A program made the translations under genes and the position numbers. 64,000 nt of DNA from positions 62,001 through 126,000 of the forward strand of contig CAJAJL010000065.1 in the NCBI GenBank assembly GCA_903940125.1. Reading direction: 5' to 3'. Within the stretch, counting starts at the first letter, position 1; every line of letters starts with the position of its first letter. The notes below the pieces were generated by a model that saw nothing but the letters and a program-made list of their open reading frames with translations, searched no databases and was not told where the DNA came from. Shown piece by piece: positions 9,235 through 18,694 of this stretch. This DNA comes from an uncultured Chlorobiaceae bacterium (lineage in GTDB: Bacteria > Bacteroidota > Chlorobiia > Chlorobiales > Chlorobiaceae).

Positions 9235-10428
9235 ATGATGCAAAACGATGTTGTTGTTGTCGGCGGTGGTATTAGCGGCCTCAGCCTTGCTTTTTATTGT
9301 GTGCAGGCTGGCATGAAAACTACAATACTTGAAAAAAACGATACTATCGGCGGCTCCTTTGCATCTCCTCCCTACAGTGCAAACGGAAAAAAGTTCTGGC
9401 TGGAAATGGGAGCGCATACCTGTTACAGTTCATATCAGAATCTCCTGGAGATTGTAGAGACATGCGGTATTAAAGATACAATCATTCCTCGTGCCAAGGT
9501 GCCTTTTACCCTCTTTATGAATGGTAAGATCAAATCCATTGTTTCCGAGCTCAATATCCTTGAACTGCTTGTCTCTATACCGAATCTTTTCAAGCTGAAG
9601 AAAGACGGACTGAGCGTGAAGTCTTACTACTCGAAAATTGTCGGGGAACGTAACTATCATAACGTTCTCAGTCATTTTTTTAATGCAGTTCCTTCACAGA
9701 AGACAGATGATTTTCCTGCTGATATGATGTTTAAAAGCAGGGAGAAAAGAAAGGATGTGCTGAAGAACTATACGTTCAAAAATGGCTTGCAGAGCGTTGC
9801 ACGGGCGATTTCCGCAAGGAGCGGTTTGAACGTCTTTACGAACCAGAATGTGAATTCTGTGCGCTATGTCGATGGTCTCTATGAAATAAGAACTGCAGAT
9901 GGCGGAGAGTATTCTGCCAAAACTCTTGTTTTAGCAACACCATCGATGGTCTCGTCAAAGCTTTTAAAAGAAATCAATTCCGGTTTATCAACCCATTTCG
10001 GTCTTCTTAAGGCAGCGGACGTTGATTCTCTCGGTGTCATTGTCCGCAAGGAGAATATTTCCATGAAACCTGTTGCGGCTCTTATTTCCCCAAACGATGT
10101 GTTTTTTTCAGTTGTGTCGCGTGATACGGTGCCCGATGACAACTATCGCGGTTTTGCCTTCCACTTCAAACCGGGTCTTGATGACAAGACTAAGCGAAGC
10201 CGTATAACCGAGGTTCTCGGTGTCAGCATGTCGAAGATAGAGCATACCTTTTCGAAGCTCAATACGGTGCCATCGCTGCGACTGGGTCATCACGAGTGGC
10301 TGGAAAAAACCAATGCTTTGCTGAAAAATGAAAAAAATCTGCTTTTGACCGGCAATTATTTTGGCGGTATGGCTATTGAGGATTGCGTTAGTCGCTCCCG
10401 CAGTGAATTTGATCGCCTGAAAGGATAG
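9235..10428 (+). CDS. FAD-dependent protoporphyrinogen-oxidase-like flavoprotein
   Basis: About 397 residues from paired ATG codons at 9235/9238. It begins with a dinucleotide-binding fold (VVVVGGGISGLSLAFYCVQAGM) followed by the Glu of TTILEKNDTIGG, so FAD binding is clear. The C-terminal LTGNYFGGMAIEDCVSRS resembles the second FAD contact of HemY-type proto/coproporphyrinogen oxidases and related amine-oxidase-superfamily enzymes (usually GNYxxGVAxxxCV). A role in tetrapyrrole synthesis is likely in a phototroph, but other porphyrin or carotenoid oxidoreductases share this fold. The 260 bases upstream are T-rich and hold no gene I can support. Confidence 0.7.
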   Translation: MMQNDVVVVGGGISGLSLAFYCVQAGMKTTILEKNDTIGGSFASPPYSANGKKFWLEMGAHTCYSSYQNLLEIVETCGIKDTIIPRAKVPFTLFMNGKIKSIVSELNILELLVSIPNLFKLKKDGLSVKSYYSKIVGERNYHNVLSHFFNAVPSQKTDDFPADMMFKSREKRKDVLKNYTFKNGLQSVARAISARSGLNVFTNQNVNSVRYVDGLYEIRTADGGEYSAKTLVLATPSMVSSKLLKEINSGLSTHFGLLKAADVDSLGVIVRKENISMKPVAALISPNDVFFSVVSRDTVPDDNYRGFAFHFKPGLDDKTKRSRITEVLGVSMSKIEHTFSKLNTVPSLRLGHHEWLEKTNALLKNEKNLLLTGNYFGGMAIEDCVSRSRSEFDRLKG

Positions 10429-10484
10429 GAAATCAGAGGCCCTGTGCAATTCTGTCCGGGGTTCAGCTTATTGTAAGTTTGCGT

Positions 10485-11561
10485 ATGGAGACGATCGTAA
10501 CTTTCTGGAGCTACCTTCAGGGTCCTTACCTGATACCTGTGGTAATTGTTGTCACTACCATTCTTTTTTATTTTGGGGCAAATTCGCTGTTCAAGCTAGT
10601 CATAAAGGTAATTCGCTCAAGGATCAAGGTGCACAGTGTCTCCTATGAGCTGATGGTCTGGCCATTCAGAATACTTATTTCCCTCATTGCTCTACCCCTG
10701 CTGTTTCATTATATACAGCTTGCTCCGGACGCCAGGGAGTTTCTTAAACATACCCTCCTCATCGGATCAATTATCGGGGTTGTATGGTTCATCATGCGGT
10801 TGTTCCGGTTGTTTGAGCAGGTTATTCTCCAGCACTATTCGGGTAAAGTCAGAGAAAATGAGGAGGCAAGGAAAATTGCCACGCATGTCAGTCTTGCCCG
10901 TAAAATCTTGAATGTGATTCTTGTGCTCGTGGCTGTTTCCGGAGTACTGATGAGCTTTGATACTGTCCGCCAGGTCGGGTTGAGTATTCTTGCCTCTGCA
11001 GGTATAGCGGGCGTGATACTGGCTTTTGCCGCTCAGAAAAGTCTTACAACCCTGATATCGGGTATCCAGATTGCTATCACGCAGCCAATCAGTATCGGAG
11101 ATGTGGTGGTGGTCGAACAAGAATGGGGACGGATAGAGGACATTTCGCTGACCTATGTTGTTGTTCAGCTCTGGGATCAGCGTCGCCTGATTGTGCCCAT
11201 TACCTGGTTTATTGAACGTCCTTTTCAAAATTGGACACGTACCTCTTCAGAACTTCTCGGTACGGTATTTCTCTACATGGATTATACAATACAGCCCGAT
11301 ATACTTCGCCAGGAGCTTGAACGGATTGTTTCTGCAACACCTCTCTGGGACAAGCGGGTTGCAAAAATGCATGTCAGCAACACCACCGAAAAATCGGTTG
11401 AAATACGGGCACTCGTCAGTGCGGCAAACTCCTCGGAACTTTTTGAATTACGTTGCCTTGTGCGTGAACAGCTGATTGCGTTCATAAGGAACAATTATCC
11501 CGGATGGATGCCCAAAGTTACCATGGAAATGGAACAGGTTAGATTGCCCGATAAAGGATAA
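10485..11561 (+). CDS. MscS-family mechanosensitive ion channel
   Basis: A 358-residue membrane protein starting at the ATG at 10485 (a TTG two codons upstream is less likely). Four hydrophobic segments lie at about residues 8-30, 55-75, 90-110 and 135-160. The pore-lining helix follows (QVGLSILASAGIAGVILAFA, with the Gly/Ala packing pattern of MscS TM3) and then the beta domain (ISIGDVVVVEQEWGRIEDISL, IVPITWFIERPFQNWTR). MscS proteins release solutes under hypo-osmotic shock. The protein is longer than E. coli MscS because of extra N-terminal helices. Confidence 0.88.
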   Translation: METIVTFWSYLQGPYLIPVVIVVTTILFYFGANSLFKLVIKVIRSRIKVHSVSYELMVWPFRILISLIALPLLFHYIQLAPDAREFLKHTLLIGSIIGVVWFIMRLFRLFEQVILQHYSGKVRENEEARKIATHVSLARKILNVILVLVAVSGVLMSFDTVRQVGLSILASAGIAGVILAFAAQKSLTTLISGIQIAITQPISIGDVVVVEQEWGRIEDISLTYVVVQLWDQRRLIVPITWFIERPFQNWTRTSSELLGTVFLYMDYTIQPDILRQELERIVSATPLWDKRVAKMHVSNTTEKSVEIRALVSAANSSELFELRCLVREQLIAFIRNNYPGWMPKVTMEMEQVRLPDKG

Positions 11562-11698
11562 AAAAATGTGTTTTTTATTGTTTTTTCCATAGCTTCGCTG
11601 CTTATTCTGATCGTTTTCGGGTTCTGTCGATGGAGGAAATCGGTAGGGATCAGGGTGTTTGCAGGTAAATGTTTCGATCAGAAAAAAAGGAGGAAAGC

Positions 11699-12127
11699 AT
11701 GGCTCAAGCCAAACAAGGAGATACAGTAAAGGTTCATTATACCGGAACGCTTGATGATGGTACGGTATTCGATTCATCGGCTGACCGTGAACCATTGGAG
11801 TTTACAATAGGGGGCGGGCAGGTTATTCCGGGATTTGATGTTGCCGTTCTTGATATGAACCTTGGAGAAGTTAAGGTTTCCGTTATTCCCGCTGAAGAGG
11901 CTTATGGCATTCATAGTGCAGAGCTTGTAACCGATGTGGACAGAGAGCGGTTTCCTGCTGATATGGAACTTGAAATCGGTCAACAGCTGCAGGTTGGTCT
12001 TGAAGACAACCAGCAGGCGATTGTAATGGTGGTAGATATAAGCGATACAGCGGTTACGCTTGATGCCAATCATCCGCTTGCCGGTCAGGATCTTACGTTT
12101 GAGATCGAACTTGTCGAGATTCTTTGA
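11699..12127 (+). CDS. FKBP-type peptidyl-prolyl cis-trans isomerase (SlyD-like)
   Basis: A 142-residue proline isomerase. The ATG at 11699 has an AAGGAGG ribosome site just upstream, which decides the start over the in-frame ATG at 11669. The split FKBP domain is visible ([37 protein letters not shown], then the C-terminal [16 protein letters not shown]), with an insert-in-flap region between ([20 protein letters not shown]). This is the SlyD/FkpB arrangement, which combines isomerase and chaperone activity. There is no His-rich metal-binding tail as in E. coli SlyD. It lies next to the hydrogenase genes; E. coli SlyD assists nickel insertion into hydrogenase, so a functional link is possible but unproven. 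Confidence 0.9.
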   Translation: MAQAKQGDTVKVHYTGTLDDGTVFDSSADREPLEFTIGGGQVIPGFDVAVLDMNLGEVKVSVIPAEEAYGIHSAELVTDVDRERFPADMELEIGQQLQVGLEDNQQAIVMVVDISDTAVTLDANHPLAGQDLTFEIELVEIL

Positions 12128-12130
12128 GTT

Positions 12131-12168
12131 CAGAAAGCAGGAAAGCTTTCCCCCTTTCCTGCTTTCTG
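12131..12168. terminator. bidirectional terminator hairpin between FKBP gene and hydA
   Basis: A perfect 15-bp inverted repeat (CAGAAAGCAGGAAAG ... CTTTCCTGCTTTCTG) with an 8-base loop sits between the convergent FKBP and hydrogenase large-subunit genes. T-tracts on both flanks are weak, so its use as an intrinsic terminator is likely rather than certain. Confidence 0.7.
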
Positions 12169-12185
12169 CTTGTATTCCGATCCGC

Positions 12186-13460
12186 TCAATGCACCGAGCA
12201 TGAAATGCACGGGTCGTAGGAACGCACCACCATTTCACAGAGCTTTTCTATCTCCCTGTCGTTTTTTCCATCCTTTAAGGCTTGCTTCGTAATGGCCTTC
12301 AGATCGTTATGAATATTGGCATTATTCTGCGTTGTCGGGATGATACAGTCCGCTTGAACCACTTTACCTTCTTCATTGGTTTCCAGATGGTGATACAGAA
12401 TCCCGCGTGGAGCTTCGACAGCTCCGGTTGCTGAACCGGCTTTCGGTACGTATGGGGTTTTAATTTCATGCAGTTCCATGTTGAGCAGAACGTTGATCAG
12501 CTCTTCGGCGTCCTCAAGAATATGAACGCATTCGATAAGCTGTGCGATGTTATTCATGAACGGGTTGTGGCAGACTGGCTGGAGGGCGAAGCTTTCGGCG
12601 ACCTCTTTGGCTTTGGGATGAAGCAGATTGCAGTTGTTATTGAATCGTGCCAATGCACCGGCGGCTGACGATTCCCGGCTGAGCCTGGTGAATTTAGAAG
12701 TGGAAAAATCATGGGTGTATTCGTTGGTCATCAATAGGTAGTCATTCTCATTACGTTTTACGCCATCTGTGGAGATAAGATCTCCTCCGATAGACGGATA
12801 GCTTGATCCATTACAAAGAGAGATAAATTCAGTTTCGCGTTGGAAATCCGGAATGGCAAGGGTATGGAAAAAAGAGCATGCGGTCTCCAGTGCCGGCTTT
12901 CTTTCCTCGATCATAGTGCGAAGTTGTAAAAGCTGCTGTTTTTCGGGAGCTTTGCTCAGACCGCCGACCACAAGACTGACTGGGTGGGTGCATCGACCTG
13001 CTGATACTGTGCTGATCTCGTTGCCGAGTTCCTTGAGCAGCAGTCCCGCCTTGATAAGATCGGGGTGGGAGTGAATCAGAGGCAGAATACTTGCTGTCCC
13101 TGTAAAATCAGGAACAACAAGAAAAAAGAGGTGCAGTGCATGACTTTGAAGGGTTTCACCGTGCATGGCAAGCAGCCTTATTTTTTCAGCAGCATTCGGA
13201 GGCGCGATCTTCATTGCCCGTTCAAGTGCTCTGATACTGGCAAGGGCGTGACTGATTGAGCAGATCCCGCAGATTCTCGATGTGAGAAAGGGGACTCTCT
13301 CTGCGCTCAAGCCTTTCACCATCACTTCAAAAAACCTCGGTGTTTCAACAACCGCCCATCGTGCATCGACAAGCTCTCCGTTCTTAACAGATATTGAAAT
13401 GTTTGCGTGACCTTCCACCCTTGTCAGATGCCGGATATCGAGAGTATAGTCACGCTTCAT
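12186..13460 (-). CDS. hydA: NiFe hydrogenase large (alpha) subunit, sulfhydrogenase/group 3b type
   Basis: Catalytic subunit holding the Ni-Fe(CN)2CO centre of a soluble HydBGDA-type hydrogenase (H2 oxidation or evolution coupled to NAD(P)H and sometimes sulfur reduction). It has 424 residues from the ATG at 13460, which overlaps the hydD stop. N-terminal nickel ligands are C64 and C67 (RICGICS); the C-terminal pair is C418 and C421 in DPCISCSVH. The protein ends exactly at that His, with no C-terminal extension for a maturation protease. TRVEGH at the N-terminus is also typical. An upstream in-frame start at 13496 would lie inside hydD. Confidence 0.92.
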   Translation of the reverse strand: MKRDYTLDIRHLTRVEGHANISISVKNGELVDARWAVVETPRFFEVMVKGLSAERVPFLTSRICGICSISHALASIRALERAMKIAPPNAAEKIRLLAMHGETLQSHALHLFFLVVPDFTGTASILPLIHSHPDLIKAGLLLKELGNEISTVSAGRCTHPVSLVVGGLSKAPEKQQLLQLRTMIEERKPALETACSFFHTLAIPDFQRETEFISLCNGSSYPSIGGDLISTDGVKRNENDYLLMTNEYTHDFSTSKFTRLSRESSAAGALARFNNNCNLLHPKAKEVAESFALQPVCHNPFMNNIAQLIECVHILEDAEELINVLLNMELHEIKTPYVPKAGSATGAVEAPRGILYHHLETNEEGKVVQADCIIPTTQNNANIHNDLKAITKQALKDGKNDREIEKLCEMVVRSYDPCISCSVH

Positions 13461-14190
13461 GGCTGCAGAATTCTCCAAATGCATTATAAAAAGCAATCTT
13501 TTCCTGCAGGTCGTCGAGACTGAGTTTTCTTTCCCTGATCAGTTCCACGAATGCGGGCATGTTGATCTCTTCTGACGGGCCGCGGCACCCGAGACAGGGA
13601 GTTTTTCCTGTTGTGCATACCGCATTGCATCCGGCACGGGTTATAGGCCCGAGACAGATTTCGCCAAGCTCAAAAAGACATGTGTTGAGTCTTGCCTTGC
13701 ATTCAACACAGACAGGGTGTTTCGGTAGTGTCACCAGAGATCCGGTTGCCAGGCATACCATGATTCGCTCTACCTCCTCTTTGTTTACAGGGCATCCTGG
13801 AATGGAGAAGTCAACCTTGACTACTTCGCTGATCTTTCTCACAAGCAAGGTTTCTACCGGCATTTCCGGATAAACTTCTGCTAATGTTTCATTGAGAGGG
13901 AATTTGTTTTTCAAGCTGTTGACTCCTCCAAAACAGGCACAGGTGCCGAATGCGACAAGAGTTTTTGCCTGCTGTCGAATTGCCTGAAGTCGTTCAATCT
14001 CATCCTGACGGCTGATACTTCCTTCTATAAGGGCGATGTCGTAATCGTTGTATTGTTCGCTGGAAAGCTCCCTGAAATTTCTGATATCAAGCAGCTCAAG
14101 AAAGTCAGTAAGCGTCGATTCCCCGTTCGCAAGCTGCAGCTGACACCCTTCGCAGCAGGTAAAGTCGAAAGACGCAATTTTCAGTTTCAT
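13450..14190 (-). CDS. hydD: NiFe hydrogenase small (delta) subunit
   Basis: Electron-transfer subunit that carries Fe-S clusters from the NiFe site to the diaphorase half. It has 246 residues, and the proximal-cluster motif CxxC is at C13-C16 ([10 protein letters not shown]). More Cys ligands lie in [18 protein letters not shown] and the Cys-rich C-terminal third ([33 protein letters not shown]), enough for three clusters. It overlaps hydA by 11 bases. Its 5' side faces a divergent toxin-antitoxin promoter rather than hydG, so it needs its own promoter within 14191-14260 (AT-rich, with TATATT-like sequences on the minus strand) or read-through from hydG. Confidence 0.9.
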   Translation of the reverse strand: MKLKIASFDFTCCEGCQLQLANGESTLTDFLELLDIRNFRELSSEQYNDYDIALIEGSISRQDEIERLQAIRQQAKTLVAFGTCACFGGVNSLKNKFPLNETLAEVYPEMPVETLLVRKISEVVKVDFSIPGCPVNKEEVERIMVCLATGSLVTLPKHPVCVECKARLNTCLFELGEICLGPITRAGCNAVCTTGKTPCLGCRGPSEEINMPAFVELIRERKLSLDDLQEKIAFYNAFGEFCSHEA

Positions 14191-14257
14191 GGTTCTCTGG
14201 GACTTTATTTAACTACTAATAATATACTCAAGACAGGAGAGAAATCCAGTTATGAAT

Positions 14258-14286
14258 TTGATGAATGGTGGTATGTGATTTATATT
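14258..14286 (+). promoter_or_regulatory. sigma70-type promoter of the first toxin-antitoxin pair
   Basis: TTGATG and TATATT separated by exactly 17 bases, about 115 bases upstream of the antitoxin ATG and pointing away from hydD. The downstream extension ACGTTT is shared with the promoter-like site at 17058. Confidence 0.5.
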
Positions 14287-14401
14287 ACGTTTATTATTCT
14301 TGTATAGGTTGGGTGAAGTCGATCCAGAATTTTTGGGTAATTGGTTTAACATTGCTTTTTTTAACATTTTTTGATAGCGTCAAGAATTCGCAGAGGTAAC
14401 C

Positions 14402-14626
14402 ATGAGTTTAAATACTGTTTCTGTATTTGATCTGACACCGCCAGAAAAGCTTCAACTGGTAGAAGATCTGTGGGACGATCTGGCAGCTATACCGGAAGAA
14501 ATTCCAGTATACGAATGGCAAAAAGAGGAGCTAGCTCGTCGAAAGGCTAATCTTAAGAGCAATCCTGCTTCAGGGCTTTCGTGGGCCGAAGTAAAACTCA
14601 AGGTGCGAAGCCGATATGCAGGCTAA
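14402..14626 (+). CDS. antitoxin of addiction module (PF09720-like)
   Basis: A 74-residue acidic protein of the putative addiction-module antitoxin family: LTPPEKLQLVEDLWDDLA at the N-terminus, a central WQKEELARRKANL helix, and SGLSWAEVKLKVRSRYAG at the end. A GAGGTAACC ribosome site precedes the ATG. It overlaps the toxin start by 11 bases, the usual antitoxin-toxin coupling. The antitoxin is expected to bind and neutralise the downstream ParE/RelE-type protein and to repress its own promoter. The pair sits between hydG and hydD on the opposite strand. Confidence 0.8.
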   Translation: MSLNTVSVFDLTPPEKLQLVEDLWDDLAAIPEEIPVYEWQKEELARRKANLKSNPASGLSWAEVKLKVRSRYAG

Positions 14627-14915
14627 TCTGATAATCGTACCTGAAGCACAAACGGATGTAGATAAGGCTTATGTTTGGTACGAAGATCGTCGGTTTGGCT
14701 TGGGGGAAGAGTTCCTGGGTTGTGTTGATGCTTGTATTCAGACAATTTGTCGCATGCCTGATATCTACCCGATAATTCATGAGCAGTATCGTCGGGCATT
14801 AGTAAGAAGGTTTCCGTATTCTGTTTTTTACGAGTACACTTTACAAAGTGTCATTGTGTACAGTATTTTTCATACATCTCAGAAGCCTGAGAAGTGGTTC
14901 AGGCGTTTGATGTGA
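14616..14915 (+). CDS. RelE/ParE-family toxin
   Basis: A 99-residue protein with the compact RelE/ParE fold: an N-terminal strand (LIIVPEAQTDVDKAYVWYE), two helices (GLGEEFLGCVDACIQTI), then the core strands YRRALVRRFPYSVFYEY and SVIVYSIFHTSQKPEKW. The conserved Arg and Phe in RRFPYSVFYE and the terminal His are family-typical. The target (ribosome-bound mRNA for RelE, gyrase for ParE) cannot be decided from sequence; the association with a PF09720-type antitoxin fits the ParE/RelE-like set. It ends 29 bases before the convergent hydG stop. Confidence 0.85.
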   Translation: MQANLIIVPEAQTDVDKAYVWYEDRRFGLGEEFLGCVDACIQTICRMPDIYPIIHEQYRRALVRRFPYSVFYEYTLQSVIVYSIFHTSQKPEKWFRRLM

Positions 14916-14944
14916 CAGTATGTCCGCATTTTTTCAATCTACCC

Positions 14945-15862
14945 CTAAATAGCTTCTTTGAGATTCATGACCGACCAGTAGTCGAAGACCGGTCCGTCAA
15001 CACAGGTAAAGGTTGATCCGACCATGCATCGGCAGCATTTGCCCATGCCGCAGTGCATCCTTCGCTCCAGAGAGACGAACATGCGGTTCATGGGAATACC
15101 GAGCCTGTCAAGATAGCTGCAGACAAACTTGAACATGACCGGAGGTCCGCAGACAACAGCATAAGTATGTTCAGGATTTATGGCAATATCGGAGAAAAGA
15201 TCCGTAATCATTCCTTTTTTCCCTTTCCATCCAGCATCAGCGTGTTCAACAATGGTATGCAGCGTAATATGGTTTATCTTTTCCCATTCGTTGAATTGAT
15301 AGGTGAAGAGAAGCTGCGACGGCTCTTTTGCACCGTACAGTACATGAACATGAAGAAACCTCTCCCGATGCTCGTTAATCCAGTAAAGCGGGGCGCGCAG
15401 TGGCGCAATACCGAGCCCTCCGGCAATAAGCAGAACATGGTGTCCGGTCATTTCATCCATTGGAAATGCCGATCCGAAAGGCCCCCTTATGGCAACATGT
15501 GCTCCTTCGCCAATAGTGAAAAGCGCGGAAGTGACATGGCCAGCCTTACGGATACAAAGCTCAATAAATTCATGATTACTGTTCGAACTTGAAATCGAGA
15601 TTGGTACATCGCCGTAGCCGGGCAGTTCAAGCATGAGAAACTGGCCGGGCTTGAACCTGAAAATTTCCCTTTCCCGAGTGTCGATAATGCGGAGCTTAAA
15701 AAGTTTTTCCTGATCAGTGAGTCGTACAATATTGGTGATGATGCATTTATATCCCATATCGTTTTTCATGATCTCAGAGCGGCGATTGAAATCAGGAATT
15801 GACGAAGAAAAATCTTCCCGGTTTATATCCTGTCGGGGGATGATGAAATGTTTGTCAGGCAT
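14945..15862 (-). CDS. hydG: hydrogenase gamma subunit, FAD/NAD(P)-binding oxidoreductase
   Basis: Diaphorase subunit of the HydBGDA complex, passing electrons between Fe-S clusters and NAD(P). It has 305 residues from the ATG at 15862, chosen because a GGAG/AAAGAG site precedes it; the frame stays open to 15934. The ferredoxin-reductase FAD motif is [20 protein letters not shown], the NAD(P)-binding stretch is [18 protein letters not shown], and [13 protein letters not shown] lies near the C-terminus. A terminal 2Fe-2S Cys cluster is seen in [12 protein letters not shown] followed by TFTCVDG. It overlaps hydB by about 40 bases. Confidence 0.88.
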   Translation of the reverse strand: MPDKHFIIPRQDINREDFSSSIPDFNRRSEIMKNDMGYKCIITNIVRLTDQEKLFKLRIIDTREREIFRFKPGQFLMLELPGYGDVPISISSSNSNHEFIELCIRKAGHVTSALFTIGEGAHVAIRGPFGSAFPMDEMTGHHVLLIAGGLGIAPLRAPLYWINEHRERFLHVHVLYGAKEPSQLLFTYQFNEWEKINHITLHTIVEHADAGWKGKKGMITDLFSDIAINPEHTYAVVCGPPVMFKFVCSYLDRLGIPMNRMFVSLERRMHCGMGKCCRCMVGSTFTCVDGPVFDYWSVMNLKEAI

Positions 15863-16902
15863 GACTCTTTCTCCATTCTGAGGTCGTTGATGACATCTTT
15901 CGGATTTATTCCGGCAAGACATGCTCTCCCGCAACGGTTGCAGCCTACACAGATCTGCTGGTTGGCATTTTCGGCAAATCCACGGTGCTGATGGTAATAG
16001 CGATATTTGAGCCGGTCGCCGTTTTTTGGACGAAAATTGTGGCCACCAGCAACTTCAGCAAAGTCAACAAGGTTGCATGAGTAAAGTTTTTTATGGCGGG
16101 TTGCGCCTTTCAGATTAGTATTAAACGACTCCTCGACTGAATAGCAGTAACATGTCGGGCATACCATGGCACAGGTACCGCAATTCAGGCATTTGTTTCC
16201 CCATTTTTCCCAGACCGGGGAATCAAACTCAATATCGAGAATGCTCGGAAGCGCAGTAACGTCAACTTCTGAGAGAAAACCGTTTGAGATGAGTTTACGC
16301 CTTTCAACGAGGCGGCAGTTGTCATTGTCAAGAGGATCTCGGGTATCAAACTCCTTAAGAAAATTAAAGGCTTTTGATGAGTTGATAGAGAGGTAGTAAT
16401 CTTTTCCTATATCAGAACAGAATACATTGAAGCCGGTCGAAATGGTATGATGGTTCATTGATTTGCAGAAACAGTCAGGAAGTGGCAGATGATCCATGCC
16501 GATGACAAAGGTGTTTTTGCGTTTTGCGAGATAATAAGGAGAAGGGAAGTGTCCGTTGAGCAGAACATCGTCAAGAATATTCAAAGCACTTATATCACAC
16601 GCTCTGAGACCGATAAGAACAATTGGATTTGCCTCGTAATGTATGTGCTGATCCCACTCTTGATCACGAAACACAAAGCGCGACAACTCCTCCCGGAATG
16701 GCATAAAAAAGTGTTTCGCTGATGATGCTGTTGCGGTATAGTCAAAAGCAACATCGTCAGATGAAGTTACCGGTAAGAACTGGTATATAGCTTTTCCCCG
16801 GCTGTCAGTGTCAACCTGCCTTGGCCCGAAAGAGGCATTATCCCGGAGCAGGGCGTCAGTAAACCGTTTGAACTCAGATTTTGCTATGACTTTGTATATC
16901 AT
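15823..16902 (-). CDS. hydB: hydrogenase beta subunit, 4Fe-4S ferredoxin-like
   Basis: A 359-residue Fe-S subunit, first gene of the hydrogenase operon. Two 4Fe-4S binding motifs lie in the C-terminal half: [17 protein letters not shown] and [17 protein letters not shown]. These match the sulfhydrogenase beta subunit, also related to anaerobic sulfite reductase subunit A, which is proposed to take part in polysulfide reduction. The ATG follows an AAAGGAG ribosome site with 9-base spacing. Its promoter should lie within 16903-17040. Together with hydG it is physically separated from hydD/hydA by the inserted toxin-antitoxin genes. Confidence 0.88.
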   Translation of the reverse strand: MIYKVIAKSEFKRFTDALLRDNASFGPRQVDTDSRGKAIYQFLPVTSSDDVAFDYTATASSAKHFFMPFREELSRFVFRDQEWDQHIHYEANPIVLIGLRACDISALNILDDVLLNGHFPSPYYLAKRKNTFVIGMDHLPLPDCFCKSMNHHTISTGFNVFCSDIGKDYYLSINSSKAFNFLKEFDTRDPLDNDNCRLVERRKLISNGFLSEVDVTALPSILDIEFDSPVWEKWGNKCLNCGTCAMVCPTCYCYSVEESFNTNLKGATRHKKLYSCNLVDFAEVAGGHNFRPKNGDRLKYRYYHQHRGFAENANQQICVGCNRCGRACLAGINPKDVINDLRMEKESCLTNISSSPDRI

Positions 16903-17012
16903 CGAGCCCTACTCCTTTCCCTTTGATTCTTAAGAAAAAGTCCGTTTATACACGGAAAGATGCTCTTCTACTAAAGGTACAAAAAAGCTTTATGGAAGAA
17001 TAATAATCACAA

Positions 17013-17042
17013 GCACCGTTAGAAGCTTCAACGGGACGGTGC
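17013..17042. repeat. inverted repeat upstream of hydB
   Basis: A 7-bp perfect inverted repeat (GCACCGT ... ACGGTGC) with a 16-base spacer lies about 110 bases upstream of hydB and just before the divergent promoter at 17058. It could be an operator or a minor terminator hairpin; there is no T-tract. Confidence 0.35.
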
Positions 17043-17057
17043 ATTCAAGCAGTGAGT

Positions 17058-17086
17058 TTGAATTGCGGTTTGGTGGTGGTTATATT
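17058..17086 (+). promoter_or_regulatory. sigma70-type promoter upstream of the small conserved gene
   Basis: TTGAAT and TATATT with a 17-base spacer, about 45 bases upstream of the ATG at 17132. The sequence TTATATTACGTTT around the -10 is identical to that of the toxin-antitoxin promoter at 14258. Confidence 0.5.
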
Positions 17087-17131
17087 ACGTTTTTTTGCAG
17101 ATCAGAAATAAGAAAAAATGAGCTATGTCGG

Positions 17132-17329
17132 ATGATTAATGATCCAATTGTTGAAGAGGTTCGTCGTTATCGAAGAGAGCATGCTGCACGGTATGGTAAT
17201 GATCTTAATCGCATTGTAGAAGCACTCAGAAAAAAAGAGCGAGAGTCACATCGTATTCTATTAAATCCAGGGCCTAAACTGATTAATAAAGAAAAAAGTG
17301 TTTCCACGCTTAAAGTCTCAGAATCCTGA
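17132..17329 (+). CDS. small conserved protein of unknown function
   Basis: A 65-residue protein whose first 40 residues (MINDPIVEEVRRYRREHAAR, then YGNDLNRIVEALRKKE) match a widespread short family of the type MxDPIVxEVRxxRxxHAAxF. I know of no assigned function. Members are often scattered in accessory DNA near toxin-antitoxin genes. The frame is open to 17039, but the family start is at 17132 and the promoter-like site at 17058 supports it. It ends 22 bases before the convergent U32 gene. Confidence 0.6.
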   Translation: MINDPIVEEVRRYRREHAARYGNDLNRIVEALRKKERESHRILLNPGPKLINKEKSVSTLKVSES

Positions 17330-17350
17330 ACCAGTGCAGCCGTTTTCTTT

Positions 17351-18598
17351 TCAGACTCTTTTTTCAAGAACGTAAACCTTGTCATTTTTTCTGACCTTTG
17401 AACACTTGATGGTTACGCTATCACCTTTACCCGCAGCTGTGGCCGCCAGGTCGTTTGTATAAAAAGAATCAGCCATCAACGTTACCACTCCTGTTTTTGG
17501 CCCAAGAATTGAAAGCTTTTCGCCATTTTTAAGGCCACGGGCACACAAGATGATTTCTGCCACCTCTGCTTTAGGGTAATATTTCTTTACATCTCCGATA
17601 AAGGTTTTCTTTTCTTCTGCCATTGAACCGTACTCCCTTGTCCATGCCTCAATGGGTTGTCCAAAATAAAACCCTTCAGAAAATCCGCGGTTATAGACAA
17701 GGGCAAGCTCTTTTTTTAATGTATGAGTCAGGTTGCTGTACTGAGTTCTGAATTCCGGATCGTTTCGATGTTCTATACAGTAGTCGATTGCTTTGCGATA
17801 GGCTGTTGTGACGGTATTGACATATTCAGGGCTGCGGCTTCTTCCTTCAATTTTCAATCCACTGATTCCTGCATCGATAAGGACATCTATAAATTCGATA
17901 GCGCAAAGGTCTTTGGGGCTCATGACATAATCGCTACCGATTTCAAGCTCCTCGTTTTCCTCCGGATCGGTAATAATATACTGTCGGCGACAAGGCTGGA
18001 CGCACTGTCCGCGGTTTGCCGAACGGCCAAAAACCTCCTGTGACATAAAACATCGCCCCGAAACAGCAACGCACATTGCCCCGTGAACAAAGCATTCTAT
18101 GCGCACATCAAGCCCGTCAGCTTTTATTTTCCCGGTAATATGCCGAACCTGTTCAAGCGTGAGCTCCCTGGCCAGAACGATCATTTTTGCACCCAGTCCG
18201 GCATAAAACTTTACCGCGCTGTAGTTGCTGACCGAAGCCTGTGTTGAAATATGAAATGGCATATCTGCGTTACGGCAGGCTTCGACGACCGCCATGTCAG
18301 AACAGATCACGGCATCGAATCCTGCTTTCCTGGCTGCTGCAACGGTCTGTGACATTTTCTTCAGTTCAGCATCATAGACTATGGTATTCAGCGCCAGATA
18401 GCCTTTGGCGTTGAACTCAGTGCAGAGCGCTTTCAGGGCGGGAAAGTCCGAAATGTTGAAGTTGCTGCTTCCGGCGCGCATGTTATAGCCTTCAGCTCCA
18501 AAATAGACTGCATCCGCCCCGGCATTCAGGGCTGTTTGCAATGCGGTCATGTCCCCGGCAGGTGCAATCAGTTCAACGAAGTTTTCCGGCATGTCCAT
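17351..18598 (-). CDS. U32 family peptidase-like protein
   Basis: A 415-residue member of the U32 family. The signature is clear: [19 protein letters not shown] followed by [15 protein letters not shown], giving the family's conserved Cys residues. The TIM-barrel-like N-terminus starts [19 protein letters not shown]. In E. coli, relatives such as YegQ/TrhP act in tRNA uridine hydroxylation and UbiU/UbiV in oxygen-independent ubiquinone hydroxylation, so an RNA-modification or anaerobic hydroxylation role is more likely than simple proteolysis. The length fits the TrhP/YegQ subgroup. M3 is an alternative start. Confidence 0.87.
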   Translation of the reverse strand: MDMPENFVELIAPAGDMTALQTALNAGADAVYFGAEGYNMRAGSSNFNISDFPALKALCTEFNAKGYLALNTIVYDAELKKMSQTVAAARKAGFDAVICSDMAVVEACRNADMPFHISTQASVSNYSAVKFYAGLGAKMIVLARELTLEQVRHITGKIKADGLDVRIECFVHGAMCVAVSGRCFMSQEVFGRSANRGQCVQPCRRQYIITDPEENEELEIGSDYVMSPKDLCAIEFIDVLIDAGISGLKIEGRSRSPEYVNTVTTAYRKAIDYCIEHRNDPEFRTQYSNLTHTLKKELALVYNRGFSEGFYFGQPIEAWTREYGSMAEEKKTFIGDVKKYYPKAEVAEIILCARGLKNGEKLSILGPKTGVVTLMADSFYTNDLAATAAGKGDSVTIKCSKVRKNDKVYVLEKRV

Positions 18599-18694
18599 TA
18601 ATTAGCATTTCCTTAAACAATAACAATCTGTCAGATATTCTCGTCACTCAACCGTTGCGCTGCCTGGTTCGGGTGTTGGAGTGCGCAAAAGGTC

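Noticed and set aside
17039-17131. Longer 96-residue version of the small conserved protein
   Set aside because: The added N-terminal residues overlap the promoter-like site and do not match the family, whose proteins start at the Met encoded at 17132.
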